Shown here: one piece after another, positions 1 to 8,351 of the stretch
Position numbering within the stretch: the stretch's first letter is position 1
Layout: each line of letters begins with the position of its first letter
DNA from: JAKAWQ01 sp963745975
GTDB lineage: Bacteria; Pseudomonadota; Alphaproteobacteria; Acetobacterales; Acetobacteraceae
Reading direction: 5' to 3'
Length of the DNA: 64,000 nt
Assembly (NCBI GenBank): GCA_963745975.1
Contig: CAVUZJ010000018.1
Location: forward strand, 186,001 to 250,000
The notes under the pieces: model-generated
Told to the model about the DNA's origin: nothing
The model's input: only the letters and a program-made list of their open reading frames with translations
Databases searched by the model: none
Translations under genes and position numbers: made by a program

Positions 1-147
1 GTGATGGGGCTGCCCGTCGCTGTCCGCACCCCGAACGCCATCCCGATCTTCTGCGACCCGCCCTCCCCCGCCATGCCCGAAGGCCCCTGGTCGCTCAAGG
101 CCCCCGGCTCCCTCTCCTTGATCGGCGACCCGAAGGTCAGCGGCTGA
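1..147 (+). CDS. C-terminal end of an unknown protein (partial)
   Basis: An open frame enters from the left edge in frame 1 and stops with TGA at 145-147, giving about 48 residues. Nearly every codon ends in G or C, as in the certain genes here, so I read it as the 3' end of a real gene. The residues, rich in Pro and Gly with a single Cys, match no family I recognise. A 9-bp hairpin follows at 162-184 before rplY. The strand choice rests on codon use only. Confidence 0.45.
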   Translation: MMGLPVAVRTPNAIPIFCDPPSPAMPEGPWSLKAPGSLSLIGDPKVSG

Positions 148-161
148 TCGTTGCGCCGCAC

Positions 162-184
162 CGGACGATCGGCTAGATCGTCCG
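162..184 (+). terminator. Hairpin between the partial gene and rplY
   Basis: CGGACGATC (162-170), loop GGCTA, GATCGTCCG (176-184): a perfect 9-bp stem. No T-run follows, so this is at best a weak or factor-assisted terminator, or a structure in the rplY leader. Confidence 0.35.
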
Positions 185-235
185 CCGCGCCGGCACCGGA
201 AGGTCCCGGCGCATGAGGTTTTGATGGGGGCTGTC

Positions 236-886
236 ATGGCCAACCTGGTGACGATCGAAGCCGAAGCCCGACACGGCGGCGGCAAGGGGCCCGCCCGCGC
301 GGCACGGCGCGCCGGCAAGGTGCCGGGCGTTGTGTACGGCGCGGACCGCCCGCCGGAACTGATCGCGCTCGACCCGCGCGCCGTGCTGCGCGAGATCCAC
401 CGCAGCGGCTGGCGCTCGCGCATCTACGAGCTCTCGCTCGATGGGACGACCACCCGCGCGCTGCTGCGCGACGTCCAGGTCCACCCGGTGACCGACCTCC
501 CGGAACATGTCGACTTCCAGCGCCTTACCGCCGGCAAGCCGATCCGCGTCGCCGTCGACGTGCTCTTCACCAACGAGCCGGCAAGCCCGGGGCTGAAGCG
601 CGGCGGCGTGCTCAACGTCGTGCGCCACAGCGTCGACGTCTACTGCGACCCCGAGAAGGTGCCGGACCATTTCGAAGCCGACCTTGGCGGATTGGACATC
701 AACGATACGGTGCGCTGGTCGAGCCTCAAATTCACCGAGAACGCACGCCCGATCATCGCCGACCGCGACTTCGTCGTCGCCTCCGTAGCACCTCCCACCA
801 AGATGACCGAAGCCGCGGCCGAAACGCCCACGGCAACGCCGATGCCCGCCGCCGCCGCCACGGCCACGCCGGCGAAGAAGGAGTAA
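236..886 (+). CDS. rplY: 50S ribosomal protein L25 (CTC/TL5 form)
   Basis: L25 binds 5S rRNA in the large subunit. At 216 aa this is the long CTC/TL5 form. An N-terminal RNA-binding beta-barrel covers about residues 1-92, with the typical VHPVTDLPEHVDFQRL region near 80-96. A second beta domain runs to about 185, and the tail is rich in Ala, Thr and Pro and ends in KKE. ATG 236 is preferred over TTG 221 or ATG 224: the MANLVTIEAEAR start matches the family and a GGGGG run lies about seven bases upstream. Pth follows after 24 bases; the rplY-pth-ychF order is common in alphaproteobacteria and ties the gene to translation. Confidence 0.95.
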   Translation: MANLVTIEAEARHGGGKGPARAARRAGKVPGVVYGADRPPELIALDPRAVLREIHRSGWRSRIYELSLDGTTTRALLRDVQVHPVTDLPEHVDFQRLTAGKPIRVAVDVLFTNEPASPGLKRGGVLNVVRHSVDVYCDPEKVPDHFEADLGGLDINDTVRWSSLKFTENARPIIADRDFVVASVAPPTKMTEAAAETPTATPMPAAAATATPAKKE

Positions 887-910
887 TGCCCGCCTCGTCG
901 GCATAGCCTC

Positions 911-1492
911 GTGCTGCTTTGGGTCGGGCTCGGGAATCCCGAGCCGGGCATGGTGTTCAATCGGCATAACGTCGGCTTCATGGCGCTCGACGTGATCGTT
1001 GCGCGTCATGGTTTTTCCGATTGGCGAAGAAGGTTTCGTGGGCTGGTTGCCGAGGGGGCGATCGGCGGAGAGAAGGTGCTGGCCTTGAAGCCTCTCACGT
1101 ACATGAACCTGTCCGGAGAGGCGGTGCAGGCGGCGGCGGGCTTTTATAAGCTGCCGGTGGAGAGCATCACGGTTTTTCAGGACGACATCGATCTCGCGCC
1201 GGGGAAGGTGCGGGTAAGGCTGGACGGCGGCGCGGCCGGACACAATGGCGTGCGCAGCATCGATCGGTCGCTGGGTGATCGCAATTATTGGCGGGTGCGG
1301 CTCGGGGTCGGCCATCCCGGGGAGAAGGAGCGGGTGCTTGGTCACGTGCTTGGCGATTTCTCCCGCCAGGATCGCGAGGACTGGCTCGAGGCGCTGCTCG
1401 GGGCGGTGGCGGAGCAGGCGCCGCTCCTGGTCGAGGGGCGGGCGGAGGCGTTCATGTCGAAAGTCGCGGCGGCCGTACAGGAATCTCCCTGA
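911..1492 (+). CDS. pth: Peptidyl-tRNA hydrolase
   Basis: Cytoplasmic enzyme that cleaves the ester bond of peptidyl-tRNA released from stalled ribosomes, recycling tRNA. The 193-aa protein has all family marks: the GLGNPEPG start, catalytic His19 in FNRHNVGF, the MNLSGEAV asparagine, QDDIDL with the aspartate that activates the histidine, and GHNGVRSI. The start is GTG 911, which puts WVGLGNP at the N-terminus as in homologues. The stop (1490-1492) shares one base with the ychF start, so the two genes are probably translationally coupled. Confidence 0.97.
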   Translation: MLLWVGLGNPEPGMVFNRHNVGFMALDVIVARHGFSDWRRRFRGLVAEGAIGGEKVLALKPLTYMNLSGEAVQAAAGFYKLPVESITVFQDDIDLAPGKVRVRLDGGAAGHNGVRSIDRSLGDRNYWRVRLGVGHPGEKERVLGHVLGDFSRQDREDWLEALLGAVAEQAPLLVEGRAEAFMSKVAAAVQESP

Positions 1493-2583
1493 TGGGCTTC
1501 CGCTGCGGCATCGTCGGTTTGCCCAATGTCGGCAAATCGACGCTCTTCAATGCGCTTTCGGAGACCGCGGCGGCGGAGGCGGCGAACTATCCGTTCTGCA
1601 CCATCGAGCCGAACATCGGCCGGGTGGCGGTGCCGGATCCGCGGCTCGGCGTCCTGGCGGGCATTGCGAAGTCCGCGCGGATCGTGCCGACGAGCCTGGA
1701 GTTCGTCGATATTGCCGGGCTGGTGCGAGGGGCGAGCAAGGGCGAAGGGCTCGGCAATCAGTTCCTCGCGCATATCCGTGAGGTCGATGCGATCGTGCAT
1801 GTGCTGCGCTGCTTCGAAGATCCGGACGTGACGCATGTCGAGGGCGGGATCGATCCGCTGCGCGATGCCGAGATCGTCGAGACGGAACTGATGCTGGCCG
1901 ATCTCGAGAGCCTCGAGCGGCGGCTTACGGGGCTCGAGAAGCGGGCGCGCGGCGGTGACCGGGAGAGCCAGGCGCAGCTGGCAGCGATCGGGCCGGTGCT
2001 GGAGGCGCTCAAGGAGGGGCGGCCGGCGAGGAGTGTCGACGGGCCGGATGAGGAGGTCGTGCGGCGGCTGCAGCTTCTGACGGCGAAGCCGGTTGTCTAT
2101 GTCTGCAATGTCGGGGAGGCGTCCGCGGCGAGCGGCAATGCGTTCTCGGAGCGCGTGGCGGGGCGGGCGGAGAAGGAAGGGGCGCGGGCGATCGTCGTTT
2201 CCGCGGCGATCGAGGCCGAGATCAGCCGGCTGCCAGCGGAGGAACGGGGCGAGTTCCTGGCGGGGCTTGGGCTCGTGGATGCCGGGCTCGATCGGGTAAT
2301 CAGGGCCGGGTACGATTTGTTGCGGCTGATCACTTTCTTCACCGCAGGCCCGAAGGAGGCGCGCGCCTGGACGATCGTGCGGGGCATGCAGGCACCGCAG
2401 GCGGCCGGGGTCATCCACGGGGATTTCGAGCGCGGATTCATCGCGGCCGAGACGATTTCCTATGCGGATTATGTTGCCTGCGGCGGCGAGGCGGGAGCGC
2501 GCGAGAAGGGACGAATGCGTATCGAGGGGCGCGATTACGAGGTGCAGGACGGCGATGTCATGCTGTTCCGGTTCAATGTCTGA
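1492..2583 (+). CDS. ychF: Redox-regulated ribosome-binding ATPase YchF
   Basis: Obg-family P-loop protein that prefers ATP to GTP, binds ribosomes and is linked to stress responses. The 363-aa protein shows the G1 loop GLPNVGKS (residues 9-16), the G3 region DIAGLVRGASKGEGLG, and NVGE in place of the guanine-specific NKxD, as expected for an ATP-preferring YchF. A helical insertion follows the G domain, and a TGS domain forms the last 80 or so residues. ATG 1492 lies inside the pth stop codon. The gene ends one base before the convergent symporter, with no room for a separate terminator. Confidence 0.97.
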   Translation: MGFRCGIVGLPNVGKSTLFNALSETAAAEAANYPFCTIEPNIGRVAVPDPRLGVLAGIAKSARIVPTSLEFVDIAGLVRGASKGEGLGNQFLAHIREVDAIVHVLRCFEDPDVTHVEGGIDPLRDAEIVETELMLADLESLERRLTGLEKRARGGDRESQAQLAAIGPVLEALKEGRPARSVDGPDEEVVRRLQLLTAKPVVYVCNVGEASAASGNAFSERVAGRAEKEGARAIVVSAAIEAEISRLPAEERGEFLAGLGLVDAGLDRVIRAGYDLLRLITFFTAGPKEARAWTIVRGMQAPQAAGVIHGDFERGFIAAETISYADYVACGGEAGAREKGRMRIEGRDYEVQDGDVMLFRFNV

Positions 2584-4119
2584 TTACGCGTAGTCCTCCT
2601 CGCACGTCGCGTCCTTGTGGCGGTCCGTGGCGACGGCGTTGAAGAGCGCGGAGAGGACGAACGAGACGACGATGTTGATCACCACCGACCACAGCGCGGC
2701 GTAGCCGGGGATGGCCGTGCCGAGGATGTGGATCGCGAAGATCGATCCGGCGAAGTGCAGGCTTGCGGCCATCCAGGTGCCGCTCGCCATGCCGCAGAGC
2801 CAGCCGATGAGGAGCGCCCAGCCGTTGAGGAAGCGGGTATAGAGGGCGATGACGACGGCCGGCAGCGTCTGGATGATCCAGATGCCGCCCAGCAGCTGGA
2901 GCTGCACGGCGTAGGTCAGCGGCAGGAAGATCACGAAGACGAGGGCGCCGAGCTTGACGACGAGGGAGACGAGCTTTGCCACCTCGGTCTCCTCGCGCGC
3001 CGAGCAGCCGGGCTTGATGAACTCCTTGTAGATGTTGCGGGTGAAGAGGTTCGCGGTCGCGATCGACATGATCGCCGCCGGGACCAGCGCGCCGATGCCG
3101 ATCGCGGCGAAGGCGATGCCTGCGAACCAACCGGGAAAGCTGTCGAGGAAGAGGGCGGGCACCGAGAAGCTCGTCCCGTATTGCTTGAAGCCGCCGGCGA
3201 ATTCCGGATTCTTCGCGACCCCGGCCGCGACGGCCATGAAGCCGAGCAGCGCGAGCAGTCCGAGGAGGAACGAGTAGGCGGGCAGCATCGCGGCATTGCG
3301 GCGGATGACGCCGCCGCTCCGCGCGCTCAGGATTCCCGTGGTGGAATGCGGGTAGAGGAAGAGGGCCAGCGCCGAGCCGAGTGCCAGCGTGGCGTAGGCG
3401 CTGTAGAAGCCCATGCTGGCGCCCTTGGGATGGGCGAGGAGGAGCTTGGCGGGGGGGATGGCGGCGAAGATCTTGCCGTAGCCGCCGAGCTCGATCGGCA
3501 CGACGATCACCGCGGCGATGACGGCGATATAGATCAGCAGATCCTTGACCACCGCGATCATCGCCGGCGCGCGCAGCCCGCTCGTATAGGTAAAGGCGGC
3601 AAGGATCACGAAGGCGATGATGAGCGGCAGGTCGTGCAGCAGGCCGTGGCCGCCGATGCCCATCGCGCCGATGACGACCTGGATGCCGACGAGCTGGAGC
3701 GCAATATAGGGCATGGTCGCGACGATGCCGGTCAGCGCGATCGCGAGGGCGAGCCAGCCGTTGCCGAAGCGGCCGCGCACGAAGTCCGCGGTGGTGACGT
3801 AGCCGTGCCGGTTGCAGACCGCCCAGAGGCGCGGGAACACGACATAGAGCATCGGGTAGATGAGGATGGTGTACGGCACGGCGAAGAAGCCGATCGCGCC
3901 GGCGCCATAGACCAGGGCGGGAATGGCGATGAAGGTGTATGCCGTGTAGAGATCGCCGCCGATCAGGAACCAGGCGACGAAGGTGCCGAAGCGGCGGCCG
4001 CCGAGGCCCCATTCATGGAGCTGGCTGAGATCGCCGCGGCGCCATTGGCCCGCCATGAACCCCATCACGGTGACGAGGGCGAAGAGCGCCACGCAGACGA
4101 TGAGGACCGTCCATCTCAT
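2584..4119 (-). CDS. Sodium:solute symporter, MctP-like monocarboxylate permease
   Basis: A 511-aa integral membrane protein of the SSS family with about 13 hydrophobic segments. Family landmarks are the first-helix region followed by EWGLGGRRFGTFVAWFLIGGD, the YTAYTFIAIPALVYGAGA stretch and VTTADFVRGRFG. The closest type I recognise is MctP, which carries lactate, pyruvate and other monocarboxylates; the substrate here is inferred. It is preceded on the same strand by a DUF3311 gene ending 10 bases upstream, the usual accessory of this subgroup. ATG at 4117-4119. Confidence 0.88.
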   Translation of the reverse strand: MRWTVLIVCVALFALVTVMGFMAGQWRRGDLSQLHEWGLGGRRFGTFVAWFLIGGDLYTAYTFIAIPALVYGAGAIGFFAVPYTILIYPMLYVVFPRLWAVCNRHGYVTTADFVRGRFGNGWLALAIALTGIVATMPYIALQLVGIQVVIGAMGIGGHGLLHDLPLIIAFVILAAFTYTSGLRAPAMIAVVKDLLIYIAVIAAVIVVPIELGGYGKIFAAIPPAKLLLAHPKGASMGFYSAYATLALGSALALFLYPHSTTGILSARSGGVIRRNAAMLPAYSFLLGLLALLGFMAVAAGVAKNPEFAGGFKQYGTSFSVPALFLDSFPGWFAGIAFAAIGIGALVPAAIMSIATANLFTRNIYKEFIKPGCSAREETEVAKLVSLVVKLGALVFVIFLPLTYAVQLQLLGGIWIIQTLPAVVIALYTRFLNGWALLIGWLCGMASGTWMAASLHFAGSIFAIHILGTAIPGYAALWSVVINIVVSFVLSALFNAVATDRHKDATCEEDYA

Positions 4120-4129
4120 GCCCGGGCTC

Positions 4130-4336
4130 CTACCGCTCGACGAGATAGACGAGGAGGGTGAGCGCCGCGCCGATCACCACCCAGAGGAGCTGGTACCAGT
4201 AATAGAAGGGGATGCCGGCGAGCCGGGGGGTGAGGGAATTGTAGCTCGACACCCAGAGCATCGCGACGAACGGCAGCAGAAGAAGAAGGCGCAGCCCGTG
4301 CGTGCGCGGCTGCCGTTCGGGCTCTGGAGCAGGCAT
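4130..4336 (-). CDS. DUF3311 small membrane protein, symporter partner
   Basis: A 68-aa protein with two membrane spans separated by a short loop containing SYNSLTPRLAGIPFYYWYQ. This is the DUF3311 signature, a small subunit encoded just upstream of MctP-type symporters. Its exact role is not established; it is thought to sit with the permease in the inner membrane. The gene ends 10 bases before the symporter start, so the two form an operon. A GGAGG-type ribosome site precedes the ATG (complement of cctcc near 4344). Confidence 0.85.
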   Translation of the reverse strand: MPAPEPERQPRTHGLRLLLLLPFVAMLWVSSYNSLTPRLAGIPFYYWYQLLWVVIGAALTLLVYLVER

Positions 4337-4538
4337 GGTCGTTACCTCCCTGCAATCTCGATAGCGCAGCCAATTCCGCTTGTAAATGCGCTACTTACGG
4401 ACGGATCCGGGCGCGTTGGCGGCAGGATCCTCAGGGCAGCGGAACGAGCTCGCGCGGGTGGCGCGAGAGGAGTTCGGCGCCGTAGCACATTGGGAATGAG
4501 GTTTGGGTCCGCCGAAGGGCGGCGCGCGCGACCGCACG

Positions 4539-4814
4539 AGTTTGGCGCGCGGCGCCCGGTTGATCGACCGGGAGTCGGGTTTCCGGATCATTTGCCGGGA
4601 CCTTGCAAGCCGCCCGCCGTCGCTGGCGAATGAGGCGTTCGTCGAAGCGATCCGCGTACCACTTGTTCGCCAATCCTCCGAGCATCGGGAAGCTCTGGAA
4701 CCGTCGGAAGCGTTGATCGCGGAGCTTGAAGAGACCGATGGCTTGGTGATCGGCGCGCCGATGCACAGCTTCACAGTGCCGGCAGTCTTGAAGGCATGGA
4801 TCGAGGGGACGATT
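4539..4814 (+). pseudogene. Remnant of FMN-dependent NADH-azoreductase (azoR)
   Basis: An uninterrupted frame encodes a middle fragment of the AzoR flavodoxin-like fold. It runs from a degraded first helix (SLARGARLIDRESGF) through RIICRDLASRPPSLANEAF, ALIAELEETDGLVIGAPMHSF and TVPAVLKAWIEGTI. The N-terminal LHIDSS-type FMN loop is missing and homology stops after the LKAWI helix, where the family would go on for about 100 more residues. AzoR proteins are about 200 aa, so under half remains and no plausible start exists. The remnant sits between DUF3311 and the cytochrome b gene. The rest of 4337-4873 shows only a 7-bp hairpin (4449-4467). Confidence 0.7.
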
Positions 4815-4873
4815 TGCCGCTGGCTGGGTGCCCACCTGCCCGTCCTCGGGCGCGGGCTCGCCCTTGGCCTTCC

Positions 4874-5575
4874 CTAAAGAAAATACGCCGCGAGCGCTGC
4901 CGCAACGGCCGCAACGGCCGCGAGAAGGAGCGCGAGCGCCGGACGCGCGAAACGGGGCGCGGCCACGTCCGGCGGCAGGCGCTTCCATCCGGCCAGCATC
5001 GGGCGGACGAGATCCTGGCCCTTGAGCACGGCGTAGGCCACGATCGCCAGCAGATGGAGTGCAATCGCGGCGAGCAGCGCGTCCCATAGGATCGAATGCA
5101 GGTCCGTGATCGCGTTCGCGACCGGCGCCGGGACGATCTCGGTGAACGGTCCCTCGTTCGCGACGTCGTTGTTCGTGTAGAGCCCGGAGAGGGTTTCGCC
5201 GAATAGGAGGGCGAGCAGGAGGAACACCATCCAGGCGCCTGCGGGATTGTGCCCGACCGTCCGGTCGGGCTCGCGGCGGAAGAGATGGAGAAGATGACGG
5301 ACCGCGCTCTCGGGCGAGGAGGCGAAGCGGCGGAAGCGCGCGGTCTCCGCGCCGCAAAACCCCCAGAGCACGCGGAAGATCAGGAGCGCCAGCAGCACCT
5401 CGCCCGCGAGCACGTGATAATCCATCAGGTTGAGGCGTGCGCTGCCGTAAAGCGCGACGACCAGGCCTGCGGTCGCCCAGTGAAAGAGGCGTGTCGGCAG
5501 GTCCCAGACCGGCACCTTTCGCCTGGTGGTTCGGTCCTCCGGCGACTGGCGGGGCGAGTACATGACGAGTATCAT
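4874..5575 (-). CDS. Cytochrome b561-type membrane protein (Ni/Fe-hydrogenase b subunit family)
   Basis: A 233-aa di-haem cytochrome b with four main membrane helices. Likely haem ligands are visible in RLFHWATAG (helix 1), MDYHVLAGE (helix 2), and DLHSILWD and ALHLLAIVAY (helices 3 and 4). It moves electrons between a periplasmic partner and the quinone pool. No hydrogenase or c-type partner is adjacent, so the donor is unknown. It could start at ATG 5575 or ATG 5563; the second gives MYSPRQSPEDR. A short hydrophobic C-terminal tail (AAVAAVAAALAAYFL) may be an extra anchor. Confidence 0.85.
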   Translation of the reverse strand: MILVMYSPRQSPEDRTTRRKVPVWDLPTRLFHWATAGLVVALYGSARLNLMDYHVLAGEVLLALLIFRVLWGFCGAETARFRRFASSPESAVRHLLHLFRREPDRTVGHNPAGAWMVFLLLALLFGETLSGLYTNNDVANEGPFTEIVPAPVANAITDLHSILWDALLAAIALHLLAIVAYAVLKGQDLVRPMLAGWKRLPPDVAAPRFARPALALLLAAVAAVAAALAAYFL

Positions 5576-5672
5576 CCGGCACGGCAGACGGCGGCGTAAA
5601 GCGTGCCGCGCCGGCCGTCTCCGTTATCGGCGATCATTGCGGCATCGAAGGGAAGGGGTTAGGTTTCGCCGC

Positions 5673-6707
5673 ATGGCAGAGGCGTGGACCCATCTGGCGC
5701 AGCGCGTCGCGCGGCGGCAGCCTTTGCTCCTGGCGGCGGCGGTAATCCTCCTCCTCGCCGCGGCTGCAACGGTGGTGCGATGGGAGGGCGTATTTGCGCC
5801 TCCGGCCTCGCCGCCGGCCGCAATCGTCAACCGCCCCACCCCGCCCTTCGCCGCTAAGGTTCCGCCCGCGCCCGCCGCCCCGGCACCGCCGAGCTTCGAC
5901 GTCGTCCGCGTCGACCGTTCCGGCCACGCCGTGATGGCGGGCCGCGCGCCCCCAGGCTCGGAAGTGACCGTAGCTTCGGACGGAAAGGCGATCGGCAAAG
6001 TCGAAAGCGATCCCGAGGGCCAATGGGTCCTGGTGCCCAGCCAGCCTCTGCCCCCGGGGACCGGCGCGCTCACGCTCTCCGCCCGGCTGCCGAACGGGAA
6101 GAGCCTGGCGGGCCCGGACCGCGTGGTGGTGGTCCTGCCCAACCATCCGGGGGAGGTCCCCCCGGTTGCCCTGCTGAGCGGGCCGGGGGGCGCGTCGCGG
6201 CTAATCGAGGCGCCCCCCGGCGCCAGCGGTTCATCCACGATCGGGCTCGACCTCCTGCAATACGGCCAGCACCAGACGCTGCGACTGTCCGGCCGCGCAC
6301 CGCCGAATGCCGACGTGCGGATCTATGTCGACAATCGTCCGGTAGGGGACGCGCACGCGGATGCCGCCGGCCACTGGTCGCTCAGCGTCGCGGGCGAGAT
6401 ACCCTCGGGACCGCACCAGATCCGCCTTGATCAGATCTCGCCCGCGGGGACGGTTCTTGCCCGGGTGGCCGTGCCCTTCGATCGTCCTCGGCCGCCGCTG
6501 GTGCCGGAGGCGGCCGCCGGCCGGGTGGTGGTTGTCCGGCCGGGCGAGTGCCTTTGGGTGATCGCCGAGCACGCCTATGGGAACGGCGTGCGCTATACGC
6601 TGGTCTTCCAGGCCAATCACGCCCAGATCCGCGATCCCAACCTGATCTATCCGGGTCAGGTGTTCACGCTTCCGCCCTCTCCTTCCGCGGCGGGCGGACG
6701 CGGCTGA
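5673..6707 (+). CDS. Membrane-anchored LysM-domain protein
   Basis: A 344-aa protein with a short cytoplasmic N-terminus, one membrane span at about residues 17-38, a Pro/Ala linker, two beta-rich repeat-like segments, and a C-terminal LysM domain (about 295-338, GECLWVIAEHAYGNG through IYPGQVFTLP). The two middle segments share a pattern (GHAVMAGRAPPGSEVTV...GKVESDPEGQW and LRLSGRAPPNADVRIYV...AHADAAGHW), like the Ig-like modules of LysM proteins often found in alphaproteobacteria. LysM binds peptidoglycan, so an envelope role is likely. ATG 5673 is chosen because the membrane span then lies near the N-terminus. Psd starts 44 bases downstream. Confidence 0.85.
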   Translation: MAEAWTHLAQRVARRQPLLLAAAVILLLAAAATVVRWEGVFAPPASPPAAIVNRPTPPFAAKVPPAPAAPAPPSFDVVRVDRSGHAVMAGRAPPGSEVTVASDGKAIGKVESDPEGQWVLVPSQPLPPGTGALTLSARLPNGKSLAGPDRVVVVLPNHPGEVPPVALLSGPGGASRLIEAPPGASGSSTIGLDLLQYGQHQTLRLSGRAPPNADVRIYVDNRPVGDAHADAAGHWSLSVAGEIPSGPHQIRLDQISPAGTVLARVAVPFDRPRPPLVPEAAAGRVVVVRPGECLWVIAEHAYGNGVRYTLVFQANHAQIRDPNLIYPGQVFTLPPSPSAAGGRG

Positions 6708-6751
6708 GAGAAACTTGCGGCGCCGGTACCGAGCCCTCATAACCGCGCCAC

Positions 6752-7429
6752 ATGGCCATCGCCGACACGCTGCGCTTCGCTCCGCCGCACCCGGCCGCGC
6801 GCCCGTTCCTCGTCGCGGGGGCGGTCCTCTTCCTGCTCGGGCTCCTGATCGGCCACTGGCTCGCCTGGCTTGCCTTCGTTTTCATTCTCCTCTGCCTCTT
6901 TTTTTTCCGCGACCCCGAACGTGTGCCCCCGCCGCGGCGGGACGCGGTCCTCGCGCCGGCCGACGGGCGGGTTCTCGAGGTCGTTCTGGCGGGGCCGCCA
7001 GCCGAGCTCGGCCTCGGCGACACCGCGCGCTGGCGGGTCGCAACCTTTCTCTCAGTCCTCGACGTGCACGTGAACCGGGTTCCCGCGCGCGGCACAGTCA
7101 CTCGGATCGCGTACCGGCACGGCGGATTCCTCAATGCCGCCAATCCGGAAGCCGGCGAGCGCAACGAGCGCAACGCGATCGCCATCCGCCTCACCGGCGG
7201 GCGCGAGATCGCCGTCGTGCAGATCGCGGGAATGATCGCGCGGCGGATCGTCTGCACCGTGCGCGAGGGCGACGCGGTGGGCGCCGGGGAGCGCTTCGGC
7301 ATCATCCGTTTCGGCAGCCGCACCGATCTCTATCTGCCGGAGGGCGTGGAGCCGCTGGTGACCGAAGGGCAGACGATGATCGGCGGCGAGACCGTCATCG
7401 CACTCCTCGAGCCTGCCGCGGCGCAATGA
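6752..7429 (+). CDS. psd: Phosphatidylserine decarboxylase (small, type II-like)
   Basis: Converts phosphatidylserine to phosphatidylethanolamine at the inner membrane. The 225-aa proenzyme has two hydrophobic segments (about 18-52), the FFRDPERVPP motif, PADGRV, and LDVHVNRVPARG, which holds the conserved His. The self-cleavage site is Gly188-Ser189 in FGSRTDLYLP, which creates the pyruvoyl group on the small subunit. The short length and GS in place of LGST place it in the psd-B group found beside pssA. Next gene pssA begins 10 bases downstream, so both steps of PE synthesis are co-transcribed. Confidence 0.95.
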   Translation: MAIADTLRFAPPHPAARPFLVAGAVLFLLGLLIGHWLAWLAFVFILLCLFFFRDPERVPPPRRDAVLAPADGRVLEVVLAGPPAELGLGDTARWRVATFLSVLDVHVNRVPARGTVTRIAYRHGGFLNAANPEAGERNERNAIAIRLTGGREIAVVQIAGMIARRIVCTVREGDAVGAGERFGIIRFGSRTDLYLPEGVEPLVTEGQTMIGGETVIALLEPAAAQ

Positions 7430-7439
7430 GGCCGTGCCA

Positions 7440-8351
7440 ATGACCGCCCCCGAACCTACGCGGCCCGAGGCCGGCCCCGACACCGGCCCCGAGGCCGGCA
7501 AAATCTCTCCCATCCGCCGGCTGTCGGGCCGTCTCCGGCCGCGAACCCGGCCGCGTTTCAAGGGCCCGTCCTTCAACCGCGTGGTGCCGAACATCATGAC
7601 GATGCTTGGGCTCTGCGCCGGGCTCACGGGGCTCCGCTTCGCGATCGAGCAGCACTACGGGTGGGCGGCGGTGGCGATCGTCGTCGCCGGCGGAATCGAC
7701 GGCCTGGATGGCAGGCTCGCCCGCCTGTTGAAAGCTACCTCGCGCTTCGGCGCCGAGTTCGACAGCCTCGCCGATTTCCTCTGCTTCGGCGTGGTGCCGG
7801 CCTTCACAATCTATCTCTGGTCGCTCTCCGGCTGGCGCGGCTTCGGGTTCGTGCCCCCGCTCCTGTTCGCGATCTGCATGGCGCTTCGCCTCGCACGATT
7901 CAACGCCTCGCTGGATGCGGCGCCGGCGCCGGCCTACGCGTACAATTTCTTCACCGGCGTCCCTGCGCCGGCCGGAGCCGGCGTGGCGCTCTTCCCTCTT
8001 TTTGTGGGGCTCGAGGGACAGTCGCTCGGCTGGCCGTGGCTGGTCGCTGCGGCGCGCTTCCCGCTTTTCAACGCCTTCGTGCTGATTGGTGCCGCCGCCC
8101 TGCTGGTGTCCACCCTGCCGGTATGGAGCTTCAAGAACTTCAAGGTTCCTGCGGAATACGTGCTGCCGCTGATGGTCGGCACCGCGGCCTTCGCCGCGCT
8201 CCTGGTCGCCGATGCGTGGGGGGCGCTGGCGATCATGGCGCTCGTCTATCTCGGGATGCTCCCGTTCAGCCGCCGCAGCTTCCACCGCCTGCGGAGCGAG
8301 GCGGAGGCAATGCGGGCCCCGGAGGCACCGTCCAGAGAGCGATCGGCGTGA
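7440..8351 (+). CDS. pssA: CDP-diacylglycerol-serine O-phosphatidyltransferase
   Basis: Makes phosphatidylserine from CDP-diacylglycerol and serine, supplying the substrate of the preceding psd. The 303-aa membrane protein has a basic cytoplasmic N-terminus (about 45 aa) and the CDP-alcohol phosphotransferase motif D-x2-DG-x2-AR-x8-G-x3-D-x3-D (DGLDGRLAR through GAEFDSLAD), complete with all catalytic aspartates. About seven or eight hydrophobic segments follow. ATG 7440 is preferred to GTG 7434 because GAGG (7428-7431) is then eight bases upstream. The stop overlaps the lpxB GTG start by GTGA. Confidence 0.95.
   Translation: MTAPEPTRPEAGPDTGPEAGKISPIRRLSGRLRPRTRPRFKGPSFNRVVPNIMTMLGLCAGLTGLRFAIEQHYGWAAVAIVVAGGIDGLDGRLARLLKATSRFGAEFDSLADFLCFGVVPAFTIYLWSLSGWRGFGFVPPLLFAICMALRLARFNASLDAAPAPAYAYNFFTGVPAPAGAGVALFPLFVGLEGQSLGWPWLVAAARFPLFNAFVLIGAAALLVSTLPVWSFKNFKVPAEYVLPLMVGTAAFAALLVADAWGALAIMALVYLGMLPFSRRSFHRLRSEAEAMRAPEAPSRERSA

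Noticed and set aside
2617..4161. A 500-codon open frame opposite the symporter gene
   Set aside because: Its composition is charged and low-complexity, while the other strand encodes a clear SSS transporter.
6704..6725. CTGAGA motif before psd as a possible TPP riboswitch
   Set aside because: No P1 to P5 helices or second conserved loop are present, and psd is not a thiamin gene.
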